A stretch of 24,817 nt of DNA from BP-133 sp040756995 (GTDB lineage: Bacteria; Actinomycetota; Acidimicrobiia; IMCC26256; BP-133), in assembly GCA_040756995.1 (NCBI GenBank), contig JBFLYK010000079.1, forward strand, positions 1 to 24,817. The letters are read 5' to 3'. Positions within the stretch are counted from its first letter, which is position 1, and each line of letters starts with the position of its first letter. The notes beneath the pieces are model-generated. The model was not told the DNA's origin and searched no databases. It saw only the letters and a list, made by a program, of their open reading frames with translations. The position numbers were made by a program, and so were the translations under genes. Of the stretch, positions 7,152-14,830 are shown in pieces.

Positions 7152-9175
7152 TCGCGCAGGGCGACGGAGACCACCGGCGTCGCCGGCGGGTTCCCGCCCA
7201 GCGAGCCGAAGAACGCCACATCGCCGAAGCTGAAGGCGCCTCCGTCCTCACCGACCATCAGGTAGCCGGCGCCGCCGGGGACGACCGCCGAGATCGGCCG
7301 GTTGAGCCGCACGCCGCCCAGTGAACCGAAGAAGCCGGCGTCAGCGAAGGCGAAGAGGCCTCCGTCGGCCGCCACCAACCAGTACCCGGTGCCGGACCGT
7401 GTCGTGCTCATTCCGACGATGGGCTTGTTGAGGCGGATGGCCCCCGTCGAGCCGAGGAAGGCGGCGTCCCCGAAGGTGAAGATGCCGCCGTCGGAGGCGA
7501 ACATGAAGTATCCCCGCCCGCTCGGCGTGGCCACCGAGCCGATGACCGGCCGGTTGAGCCGGACCGACGCCACGTCACCGAAGAAGCCGGCGTCGCCGAA
7601 GGTCACGGCCCGTCCCCGGCTGGTGAAGACCCAGTAGCCGTGTCCGGTGGGGGTGGCCGACAGGCTCACCGCCCGTTCGCCGAAATCGAGGACGTCGAAC
7701 GGGACGCTCCCGTAGCGGCCAGCGTCGCCGTAGGCCCGGACCCGGCCGCTGTCGTCAAGGGTCCAGTAACCGTGGCCGCTCGGGGTGGGCTCGAGGTCGA
7801 CGGCCCGCCCGCCGGAGGGCAGCGGGTGAGGCTGCCCGTGGAAGGCGGCGGCGCCGAAGGGGTGGACGTGCCCGTCGGCGGTGAGCATCCAGTAGCCGGA
7901 GGGCCCCGACGGCCGCGGCGGGACGACCGGGACCGTCGGTGCCGGACCGGGGGTCGGCGTCGTCGGCGGGCGGGTGGTGGTGGTCGTCGGCGGCGGCGCG
8001 GTGGTGGTGGTCGTCGGCGGCGGAGCGGTGCCGGTCGGTGGCGGAACGGTGGCGATTCCGGGCAGGGGGCCACGCCAGAGCCAGTGGCTGTTGAACGTGT
8101 TCCAGTGGGTCGCCAGCCAGTTCAGCGCCGGCGGCGTGCCGGCGTAGAAGTAGTCGTCGTGGTTGCAGTCGAAGAGGGCGCCGTTGCGGCCGGGACAGAC
8201 CGTGATCATCGTGGCGGGCCCGTTGCCGTCGTCGTCGTAACACATGTCGTCGGGCTCGTCGTTGCAGTGACCGTTGGCGGTGGCGTGGGGAGCGTTCTCC
8301 TGGACCGCGCCGAGATTGTGCATGAGCTCGTGGGCCTCGGCGTGGCCCCAGCAGGCGGAGTCGACCCGGGCGTACATGGCGGCGTAGCCGTTGTTCAGAT
8401 TGTTGAGCCCGGGCCGGTCGTCGGAGAACATGCTGCCCACTCCACAGAGGACGTTGGCGTCGGCCCACACCAGGTACTTGCGGTCCTTCCGGTTGAAGCC
8501 CTTGGCCTTCAGCTCCGACATCGTGTTGGAGAAGGAGTCGTCGCCGCTGGCGCTGAGGCGGGCTACGGCCACCGAGAGCCGGCAGCCGTTGCCGTCGCCG
8601 TCGGGCTCGGTGACGAAGGCGACGTGGGCCTCGCCGCCGGTCTCGGCCGCCGACTGGTTGAACTGCCAGTCGATGCGTGGGGCGTAGTTGGCCCGGATGG
8701 CGGGGATGACGGTCGCCGACCGGTCCGTGCGATCGGCGGCCACGGCGTAGATCGCCTGCACCCGGGCGCCCGAGACGCCGTCGCCGATGCAGCCGATGCT
8801 GCCCTGGGCGGCGGCGGCGGAGCCGGCGTCGCCGAAGGCGGCGATGTCGGCGGCCAGCTGGCGGTCGTCGCGGCCCCGGCGCACGTCGACGCCGGGCGGG
8901 GCCGGGTCGGGTCCGTGGGAGCATCCGAGCGAGGCGCCCGTCCGGCTCTTGGCCTCGAAGACGCCCTCGCAGGCGGTGCCGTCCTTGCCGAGAGTCAGCC
9001 CGGTGTAGACCAGGCCCCGGGTCGGCGACGGCGACGCCATCTCGGCCAGGCGGTTGTCTTCCGACGCCGATGCCGCCGGGGCGCCGGACGGGAGGAGGAT
9101 CGGTCCGGCGCCGCCGAGGACCGCGGCGACGACGAGGCCGGCCCTCGCCAGCACTCCGGACCTCCTGCGAACCAT
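7148..9175 (-). CDS. Secreted metzincin-like zinc protease with six GYW repeats
   Basis: The 675-residue precursor begins with a twin-Arg-containing basic n-region, a hydrophobic core and an Ala-rich cleavage region (about 1-38). The N-terminal catalytic half contains H282-E283-LM-H286-NLG, a zinc-binding HExxHxxG motif. The third ligand position is Gln rather than His, with HATANGH and a DDMCY segment (possible Met-turn) shortly after. Many Cys suggest disulfides. A Pro/Thr-rich linker (about 376-420, visible as polyThr runs) leads to six repeats of ~42 residues of the GYW...DGG...FGDA...FGS...LN-P type up to the C-terminus. The repeats may form a beta-propeller-like or wall-binding module; that is inference. 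The start at 9175 has an AGGAAGGG SD 6 nt upstream. Upstream in-frame codons lack both SD and signal-peptide logic. Confidence 0.85.
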   Translation of the reverse strand: MVRRRSGVLARAGLVVAAVLGGAGPILLPSGAPAASASEDNRLAEMASPSPTRGLVYTGLTLGKDGTACEGVFEAKSRTGASLGCSHGPDPAPPGVDVRRGRDDRQLAADIAAFGDAGSAAAAQGSIGCIGDGVSGARVQAIYAVAADRTDRSATVIPAIRANYAPRIDWQFNQSAAETGGEAHVAFVTEPDGDGNGCRLSVAVARLSASGDDSFSNTMSELKAKGFNRKDRKYLVWADANVLCGVGSMFSDDRPGLNNLNNGYAAMYARVDSACWGHAEAHELMHNLGAVQENAPHATANGHCNDEPDDMCYDDDGNGPATMITVCPGRNGALFDCNHDDYFYAGTPPALNWLATHWNTFNSHWLWRGPLPGIATVPPPTGTAPPPTTTTTAPPPTTTTTRPPTTPTPGPAPTVPVVPPRPSGPSGYWMLTADGHVHPFGAAAFHGQPHPLPSGGRAVDLEPTPSGHGYWTLDDSGRVRAYGDAGRYGSVPFDVLDFGERAVSLSATPTGHGYWVFTSRGRAVTFGDAGFFGDVASVRLNRPVIGSVATPSGRGYFMFASDGGIFTFGDAAFLGSTGAIRLNKPIVGMSTTRSGTGYWLVAADGGLFAFADAGFFGSLGGVRLNRPISAVVPGGAGYLMVGEDGGAFSFGDVAFFGSLGGNPPATPVVSVALRD

Positions 9176-9373
9176 CGACACCCTTCCTGAAACTGGAGCG
9201 GCGCCTCGTGCGCCGGCCATAGAGGTGTCGGATCCTGCGGGTCGGCGGTCGACTACCTCGCCGGCAACTTGCCCGTGTCGCGCCGAACGTCCGTTCCTGC
9301 CGGCCGAGCGGTGATGCGGTGCGGCGTTGGGCGCTCGGTAGCCTCGGCGGCCGTACCGGAACGGAGGTGGTCG
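9176..9373. promoter_or_regulatory. Divergent intergenic region between protease and GH13 genes
   Basis: This 198-bp region separates two divergent genes. On the plus strand TAGCCT at 9339-9344 is a plausible -10 box, and GGAGGT at 9363-9368 is the SD for the GTG at 9374. On the minus strand AGGAAGGG is the SD of the protease gene. I see no clear operator palindrome. Confidence 0.4.
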
Positions 9374-10954
9374 GTGGCCTGGTGGCGGGACGGCGTGATC
9401 TACCAGATCTATCCGCGCTCCTATCGCGACACCGACGGCGACGGCGTCGGCGACCTGGCCGGCATCACCGAGCGCCTCGATCACCTGGAATGGCTCGGCG
9501 TCGACGCCATCTGGATCACGCCGATCACCGTCTCGCCCGACACCGACTGGGGCTACGACGTCGCCGACTACACGGCCATCCAGCCCGTCCTCGGTGACCT
9601 GGCCGACTTCGACCGGCTGGTGGCCGAGGCCGGTCGGCGGGGAATCCGGGTGGTGCTCGACCTCGTGCCCAACCACACCAGCGACCGGCATCCGTGGTTC
9701 ATCGAGGCGAAGTCCTCACCCGACTCGCCCCGGCGGGGCTACTACGTCTGGGCCCAACCGGGGCCGGACGGTGCACCGCCCAACAACTGGCGCTCCAGCT
9801 TCGGCGGGCCGGCCTGGACGCTGGACCCGACCAGCGGCCAGTACTACCTCCACAACTTCCTGCCGACGCAGCCGGACCTCAACTGGTGGAGCGGCGACGT
9901 GCGGGAGGAGTTCGACCGGATCCTGCGCTTCTGGTTCGACCGGGGCGTCGCCGGCTTCCGCATCGACGTCTGCCACGCCATCGTCAAGGACAGGGAGCTG
10001 CGGGACAACCCGCCGGCCGAGCCCGGCGACCACCCGTATGTCTTCCGGTTCGGGCAGCGCAAGGTCTACAACGCCGAGCGGCCCGAGGCCCACGACATCT
10101 TTCGCCGGTGGCGGGCCATCGCCGAGGAGTACGACCCGCCGAGGCTGCTGCTGGGGGAGACCTACGTCCTCGACGTCGAGCGGCTGCGGCCGTTCTACGG
10201 CGACGGCGACGAGCTGCAGCTGGCCTTCAACTTCGTCTTCCTCCATTCACCGTTCACGGCCGAGGGGCTGCGGACGGTCGTCGATGCCGCCGAACGGGTC
10301 CTCGACGAGCCGGCCTGGCCGGTGTGGGCCGTGTCGACCCATGACCTGCCCCGCTTCGTCGACCGATGGTGCGGGGGTTCCGTCGAGCGGGCCCGGGCGG
10401 CGCTCGTCATGCTGCTGACGCTGCGGGGGACACCCGTCCTCTACTACGGCGACGAGCTGGGGATGCGCGACGTGCCGGTGCCGCCCGAGCGCCGGCGGGA
10501 TCCGGTGGGGACGGGCGCCTACGACGCCGGGCCGGGCCGGGATCCCTGCCGGACGCCGATGCCGTGGTCGTCGCAGCCCGGCGGGGGGTTCACCACTCCG
10601 GACGCCGAGCCGTGGCTGCCGCTGTCGGCCCAGCCGGGCGTGACCGTGGAGGAGCAGCGGGCCGATCCGAACTCGATGCTCACGCTGACGCGGGACCTGA
10701 TCGCCCTGCGCCGGGCCGAGCCCGACCTGCGCCGGGGCGGCTACGGCTCACTCCCAGCGCCGGAGGGCGTGTGGGCCTACCGCCGGGGCGAGCGGTTCGT
10801 GGTGGCGCTGAATCTGTCCGACCGGTCTGCCGAGCTTGAGGACCGCGCCGGGCCGGGATGCATCCGGCTGAGCACCAACCGGGCCCGGGACGGCGAAGTG
10901 GTGGAGGCTGGGCTCCGGCTCGGTCCCTGGGAGGGTGTGGTCGTCGAGCGGTAA
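9374..10954 (+). CDS. Glycoside hydrolase family 13 alpha-glucosidase-type enzyme
   Basis: The 526-residue cytoplasmic protein (no signal peptide) starts with AWWRDGVIYQIYPRSYRD, typical of oligo-1,6-glucosidase, alpha-glucosidase and trehalose-hydrolysing GH13 enzymes. The conserved regions are DLVPNHTSDRH (region I), GFRID198 (nucleophile), GE262TY (acid/base) and STHD324 (transition-state stabiliser). A short all-beta C-terminal domain ends the protein. Substrate is probably an alpha-linked glucose oligosaccharide or disaccharide; the linkage cannot be read from the motifs. The GTG start is chosen because GGAGGT lies 5 nt upstream and the family starts at the WW. The longer frame from 9269 would add residues without family similarity. 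No sugar transporter lies next to it. Confidence 0.9.
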   Translation: MAWWRDGVIYQIYPRSYRDTDGDGVGDLAGITERLDHLEWLGVDAIWITPITVSPDTDWGYDVADYTAIQPVLGDLADFDRLVAEAGRRGIRVVLDLVPNHTSDRHPWFIEAKSSPDSPRRGYYVWAQPGPDGAPPNNWRSSFGGPAWTLDPTSGQYYLHNFLPTQPDLNWWSGDVREEFDRILRFWFDRGVAGFRIDVCHAIVKDRELRDNPPAEPGDHPYVFRFGQRKVYNAERPEAHDIFRRWRAIAEEYDPPRLLLGETYVLDVERLRPFYGDGDELQLAFNFVFLHSPFTAEGLRTVVDAAERVLDEPAWPVWAVSTHDLPRFVDRWCGGSVERARAALVMLLTLRGTPVLYYGDELGMRDVPVPPERRRDPVGTGAYDAGPGRDPCRTPMPWSSQPGGGFTTPDAEPWLPLSAQPGVTVEEQRADPNSMLTLTRDLIALRRAEPDLRRGGYGSLPAPEGVWAYRRGERFVVALNLSDRSAELEDRAGPGCIRLSTNRARDGEVVEAGLRLGPWEGVVVER

Positions 10955-10977
10955 CACCCCTGGTCACAGGTCACACC

Positions 10978-11010
10978 CGCGGAAAGTGGGGATAGTCACC
11001 ACTTTTCGCG
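10978..11010. terminator. Hairpin between convergent genes, probable bidirectional terminator
   Basis: The arms 10978-10989 (CGCGGAAAGTGG) and 10999-11010 (CCACTTTTCGCG) pair over 12 bp with one G-T wobble around a 9-nt loop. The hairpin sits between the stops of the GH13 gene (10954) and the converging beta-lactamase-fold gene (11018). It has no long T tract, which is common in high-GC actinobacteria. Confidence 0.6.
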
Positions 11011-11017
11011 CCAGTGA

Positions 11018-12664
11018 CTAGACGTCGGGCGGCAGCGCCCGGGCGGCGATGCCGGAGCAGGTCTGCTGGCCGTAGGCCATCCCGAGTTCGGCCGGGTAGC
11101 GGGTCGTGACCACGAGCACCCAGCGGTTCGGGCGGCCGTGGTCGATCACGCCGGTACAGAGGACCCGCCAGACCGGGGCGTCGGTGTCGGGGTACCACCC
11201 GTTCTTCACCGCCGCCACCGAGCGGTGGACGGCGGCGGCGATGCCCCACCGCTGCGACGGGATCACCTGCCGCATCTCCCGGAGGAGGGCGTCGCGGTGG
11301 GCGGCGGTGACACCCCGGGCGTGGACCAGGGCGTTGAGGATCACGGCCATGTCCCGGGCCGTCGTGGTGGTGAAGCCCCACGACCCGGGGTTGGCCGGCG
11401 GAGCGGTGTTGCGTACGCCCGTCACCCGGCGGACCCAGTTGATCACCGCCGGACCGCCCAGCGCGCTCCACAGCCGGCTGGCGGCGTCGTTGTCGCTGGA
11501 GCGGATCATGGCCGAGAGGTTCGCCTGCTCGTCGGCGGTGAGGCCCCGCTTCTGTTCGGCGGCCACGGCGAAGAGGCGCATGCCGATGATGACCTTGACG
11601 ATCGACGCCGTCCGCAGGGCGACCCCGCCGGCGCCGTTGCCCTCCACCTTGCCGGTGGCCGTGTCGATGAGGGCGAAGCCGGCCGTGCCGGCCCGGCCGG
11701 CGGCGAAGCGGCTGGCCTCGGCGATCCGGTCGGCCGGCGTCTCCACCGTCTCCTCGAAGCCGCCGCACCCGCCGGGCCGGCCGACAGGGGCGATCCCGAC
11801 CACGGCGTCGGAGGTCGCTCCGGCCGCCGAACCGGCGAAGGGCGCGTCGCCGTAGGCGTAGACGCCGCCGTCGCGGCCGGCGACCCAGTAGCCGGTTCCG
11901 GTGGAGGTGGCGGCGATGCCGCTCACCGGGCTCCCGGCGGGACGGCCGGCCGCCGAACCGAAGAACCGGGCGTCGCCGAAGGCGAACACACCGCCGTCGG
12001 CGGCCACGAGCCAGTAGCCCTGGCCGGACGGGGTGGCCGCCATGCCGACGACCGGCTGGTTGAGCCGGATGCCGCCGGTCGAGCCGCGGAAGGCGGCGTC
12101 ACCGAAGGCGAACACGCCGCCGTCCCGGGCCACGAGCCAGTAGCCCTGGCCGGACGGGCTCGCCGCCATGCCGACGATCGGCTGGTTGAGCCGCACGCCG
12201 CCCGTCGACCCGAAGAACCAGGCGGTTCCGAAGGCGAACACGCCGCCGTCGGCGCCGACCAGCCAGTAGCCGCCGCCGGGGTCGCCCGGGGCGGCGACGC
12301 CGGAGGCCGGCGGGACGGCGGCCATGCCGACGATGGGCTGGTTCAGCCGCACGCCGCCGGTCGAGCCGAGATAGGCGGCGTCGCCGTAGGCGAAGATGCC
12401 GCCGTCGCGGGCGACGATCCAGTACCCGGCGCCGGTGGCCGTCGACGTCATGCAGACGACGGGCTGGTTGAGGTTCGCCCCCAATGGCGACCCGAGCTCG
12501 GGAGCGGTGCCGAACCGGTAGACCCTACCGTCCGCCCCGGCCAGCCAGTAGCCCCCGGGCGGTGTCGAGCCATCCGCGGCCCGGGACGGCCGGGCCATAC
12601 CGAGGGTGGCGGCCACGACCGTGAGGATGAGGAGCGCGCGTTGGCAACGGGCGGCGAGGGACAT
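11018..12664 (-). CDS. Secreted six-repeat GYW protein with C-terminal class A beta-lactamase/DD-peptidase-fold domain
   Basis: The 548-residue precursor has a signal peptide (about 1-29, ending PSRAA). Six ~42-residue GYW...DGG...FGDA...GS...LNQP repeats span about 38-300, and a penicillin-recognising-enzyme-like domain spans about 305-548. Active-site motifs are S354-IV-K357 (SxxK), S390-D391-N392 and K487-N488-G489 in place of KTG/KSG, in the order and spacing of class A serine enzymes. I see no Glu166-type omega-loop motif, so true beta-lactamase activity is doubtful. A wall-related peptidase or an inactive binding domain is equally possible. Two central repeats are nearly identical at DNA level at 126-bp spacing. 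No SD is visible; TACCGT (12676-12681, minus strand) lies 11 nt before the ATG. Confidence 0.85.
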   Translation of the reverse strand: MSLAARCQRALLILTVVAATLGMARPSRAADGSTPPGGYWLAGADGRVYRFGTAPELGSPLGANLNQPVVCMTSTATGAGYWIVARDGGIFAYGDAAYLGSTGGVRLNQPIVGMAAVPPASGVAAPGDPGGGYWLVGADGGVFAFGTAWFFGSTGGVRLNQPIVGMAASPSGQGYWLVARDGGVFAFGDAAFRGSTGGIRLNQPVVGMAATPSGQGYWLVAADGGVFAFGDARFFGSAAGRPAGSPVSGIAATSTGTGYWVAGRDGGVYAYGDAPFAGSAAGATSDAVVGIAPVGRPGGCGGFEETVETPADRIAEASRFAAGRAGTAGFALIDTATGKVEGNGAGGVALRTASIVKVIIGMRLFAVAAEQKRGLTADEQANLSAMIRSSDNDAASRLWSALGGPAVINWVRRVTGVRNTAPPANPGSWGFTTTTARDMAVILNALVHARGVTAAHRDALLREMRQVIPSQRWGIAAAVHRSVAAVKNGWYPDTDAPVWRVLCTGVIDHGRPNRWVLVVTTRYPAELGMAYGQQTCSGIAARALPPDV

Positions 12665-12675
12665 CGGCAGCGCTG

Positions 12676-12681
12676 ACGGTA
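12676..12681 (-). promoter_or_regulatory. Probable -10 box (TACCGT) of the beta-lactamase-fold gene
   Basis: On the minus strand TACCGT lies 11 nt before the ATG at 12664. This predicts a ~5-nt leader and matches the hexamer found before nucS. No -35 box or SD is visible. Confidence 0.35.
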
Positions 12682-12737
12682 GCCGCTTCGCACGGCGCGC
12701 CGGGTGCGCCTACGCCGGTGGGCCGGTCGGCCGGTGG

Positions 12738-14060
12738 CTACGGAAAGATCCCGGGACCGGGCGTCAGGATGTTGTCAGGGTCGAACGCCTGCTTGGCGGC
12801 CTCGAGCCGCGACCACTCGCCACCGAAGTGGACCTGCCAGTCGGCCCGGGTCATCGGCACGGCTCCGATGGGATACTGCGTTCCACCGAGCTCGCGGCAG
12901 CGCTCGAACAGCGCCCGGTTGGCCGAGACCATTTCGTCGGCCATTCCGGGCCCGGCGGTGCAGAGCACGTCGACCAGGAAGAAGCGTTCGTCGTCGGGGG
13001 TGCGGAGCAGCGGCTGGCGGAGGCGCGATCGCCGCAGGGGGTAGAGAAGGATCCGCAGCGGGCCGACTCCGTGGACGACGGGGGTGGCCAGGATGTCGCC
13101 GAGGAGCTGATCGGCGGCTGCGGAGGGCACGAACAGGTCGAGCCACGGATGCGGTTGGTCCCACAGCGACGCCGCTTGCAGCGCCGCCACCCGTTCCTCG
13201 ACCCGTCGTAACCACGTCTCCTGGACCCGCTCCTCGATCCGGCGGGCGTCGACGACGTCGGCCAGCCCCTCCAGCCGCTGCTCATCCGACCCGTCGCTGC
13301 TGGCCGTCGCCTCGATCTCGGCGTTCCAGCCGCCGTCACCGTTCGGCGTCACGATACCGAGCAGGTAGTCGAATTCGCCGCCGTCGCTCAGGCGGCGCAG
13401 GTCGGCCAGCATCGACGGAGGATCGGCGTAGCTGAAGCGGTACACCCGAAGCGCGGCTGGTGCCGCTTCCAGCCGGAGAGTGGCGCGCAGGATCACGCCG
13501 CACTGGCCCAGCCCGGCCAGCACGGCCGAGAACAGTTCGGCGTGGTGACCGGCGTCGCAGGTGACGACGTCCCCTCGACCGGTGGCGACCACCAGGCTCT
13601 CCACGTTGTCGACCTGCGCTCCCCACCGGAAGCTCATGCCGCTGAGGCCGCCGACGGAGAGCGTCCCGCCGACGGACAGACCGAGGAAGTCGGTGAGCAC
13701 CGGGGGCAGGAACCCCTCCTTCAGGGCGGCGAGGGCGACGTCGGTCCAGCGGGCGCCGGCGTCAACGGTCATCCGGTTCCCGTCCCGGGCGTGGATCCGG
13801 TCGAGGCGGCCGAGGTCGAGGACGATCCCGCCGGCCGCCTGGCTCTGGCCGTAGGCACTGTGGCCCTGCCCCCGGGGGGCGATGCGCCGGCCGGCGCCGG
13901 CGGCATAGCGGATCAGCCGGCAGACGTCGTCCCCCGACGCCGCCTCGAGCACGGCCGACGGCCGGCGGTGGACGATGCCGCCGAAGTCGCGGGCCGCCAT
14001 CTGCCGGGACTCCTCATCGAAGCGGAGCCGCCCCTCGAAGTCCGGCCACCGGCTGTCCAC
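12738..14060 (-). CDS. FAD-dependent oxidase, cytokinin-dehydrogenase-like
   Basis: The 440-residue protein has an N-terminal FAD-binding type 4 domain with RGQGH67S, whose His is the covalent flavin attachment residue in cytokinin dehydrogenases, and GLSVGGTLSVGGLSG. The C-terminal half ends in HFGGEW and FDPDNILTPGPGIF, very close to the plant/bacterial cytokinin dehydrogenase C-terminal signature. Such enzymes cleave N6-isoprenoid side chains from adenines, but relatives oxidise other substrates, so specificity is open. No signal peptide is visible. The GTG at 14060 is preferred over ATG 14114: the 18 intervening codons have only about 9 of 16 checked third positions G/C, versus almost all downstream. 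An AGGG lies 9 nt upstream of the GTG. Confidence 0.8.
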   Translation of the reverse strand: MDSRWPDFEGRLRFDEESRQMAARDFGGIVHRRPSAVLEAASGDDVCRLIRYAAGAGRRIAPRGQGHSAYGQSQAAGGIVLDLGRLDRIHARDGNRMTVDAGARWTDVALAALKEGFLPPVLTDFLGLSVGGTLSVGGLSGMSFRWGAQVDNVESLVVATGRGDVVTCDAGHHAELFSAVLAGLGQCGVILRATLRLEAAPAALRVYRFSYADPPSMLADLRRLSDGGEFDYLLGIVTPNGDGGWNAEIEATASSDGSDEQRLEGLADVVDARRIEERVQETWLRRVEERVAALQAASLWDQPHPWLDLFVPSAAADQLLGDILATPVVHGVGPLRILLYPLRRSRLRQPLLRTPDDERFFLVDVLCTAGPGMADEMVSANRALFERCRELGGTQYPIGAVPMTRADWQVHFGGEWSRLEAAKQAFDPDNILTPGPGIFP

Positions 14061-14153
14061 TGTTGCGGACCCTAGTGCCGGGTCATCCGGCGAACATCCG
14101 CCCTGGCGGCACATCGGCCTGCTTTGACCGGCGTCGACGTCGAGGCCCTCGCC

Positions 14154-14159
14154 TACACT
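14154..14159 (+). promoter_or_regulatory. -10 box (TACACT) of the truncated tRNA-Ser gene
   Basis: TACACT lies 11 nt before the tRNA 5' end, at the right distance for transcription starting around 14166. The -35 region is weak. The promoter therefore appears to survive although the tRNA is incomplete. Confidence 0.4.
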
Positions 14160-14170
14160 GTGGGCTGCAC

Positions 14171-14214
14171 GGAGGGATGACCGAGAGGCCGAAGGTGACC
14201 GCCTGCTAAGCGGC
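14171..14214 (+). pseudogene. tRNA-Ser(GCU), 5' part only
   Basis: The sequence folds as the first half of a serine tRNA: 5' acceptor strand GGAGGGA, D-stem ACC/GGT with a GG-containing loop, anticodon loop CTGCTAA with anticodon GCT at 14205-14207, and a stem paired over four of five positions. The fifth pair (A27 with C43) fails. After that no long variable arm, T-arm (GGTTCGAA-like) or 3' acceptor strand (TCCCTCC) follows in the next several hundred bases. The gene is therefore broken near 14214 and probably not functional. An insertion, deletion or assembly join at this point are the alternatives. Confidence 0.7.
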
Positions 14215-14360
14215 TAGTGGCCACGGAGCGCAGTGCTTGATCACCAGACGTGCTGGTCACGAAGGTGCAGGTCAGGAGCGTGCCGCCCGAATTAGTGGAT
14301 GAGCTTCAGCGCGATCTGACCGACTAACTTTCCGCAGTTTCGTCACTTTGCGACACCCCG

Positions 14361-14723
14361 TCAGCCCTCCCGTTCGTCGGCCACGAAGGCCGACGTCTCG
14401 GGAAGGGGCTGTTCGGGGGTGCAGGTGGCCACGATGACCAGGGACAGGTCGGCCGGGCTGATCCCGGCTGACGCGACCGCGGCGCGGCCCGCTTGCACGG
14501 GACTGGCCGCGGTCTCCCCTGGGCCGACGATGCGCCGTTCCCGTATCCCGGTGCGCTCGAGGATCCACGCGTCGGTGGTGTCGATGCCCCGGGCGGCCAG
14601 GTCAGCGTTGGTGAGCCGCTCCTCGGGCACCGCGTACCCCCAGCCCGTCACCGCCGCCCGGATCGGTCCGTTCCCCGACCCGCCAGGGCCGGGCAACGCG
14701 ATCGTGGGCGCCGCGCCGGTCAC
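14361..14723 (-). pseudogene. fabH: fabH-like 3-oxoacyl-ACP synthase III, N-terminal fragment
   Basis: The 120-residue product matches the N-terminus of ketoacyl-ACP synthase III: IRAAVTGWGYAVPEERLTN, WILERTGIRERRI and the LVIVATCTPEQPLP strand, then SAFVADE. Homology ends there, followed by three residues and a stop. The full enzyme is ~330 residues. The catalytic Cys (in a following DINAACSGF-like segment), His and Asn are all absent, so this is a remnant. The frame begins with GTG at 14721-14723. The truncation point (~14370) is about 150 bp from the tRNA break, and the bases between (14215-14360) hold no recognisable gene. Confidence 0.7.
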
Positions 14724-14830
14724 CGTGCACGGCCGGGCCGGCGGCCAGGGGTGCCCGGTTCCCGTGTTCCGATGGCCGGTCGAACCGGACGGCAGACCAT
14801 ATGAGCTTTGTATCAGCTGATTAGGCGACT

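Noticed and set aside
7640..9190. 516-residue plus-strand frame opposite the protease gene
   Set aside because: Its GRRRRR/GGGG-rich translation is the mirror of the Thr/Pro linker and repeats of the real minus-strand gene, with no SD or domain.
9176..9691. Extended N-terminus of the protease gene up to 9691
   Set aside because: It would cover the GH13 start region and bury the signal peptide. The SD and signal peptide fit 9175.
11880..12480. Regular ~126-bp DNA repeats resembling an array
   Set aside because: They encode the in-frame GYW protein repeats, vary in sequence and have no conserved short palindromic unit or unique spacers, so this is not CRISPR.
11138..12676. 512-residue plus-strand frame opposite the beta-lactamase-fold gene
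   Set aside because: The apparent repeats (EGEHAAVG...) are antisense copies of the GYW repeat DNA. The minus strand carries a signal peptide and an ordered active site.
14061..14114. ATG 14114 as start of the FAD oxidase
   Set aside because: The 18 extra codons have low third-position G/C (about 9 of 16) unlike the gene body, and family similarity starts after the GTG at 14060.
14171..14270. Complete tRNA-Ser gene
   Set aside because: No variable arm, T-arm or 3' acceptor strand can be found after 14214.
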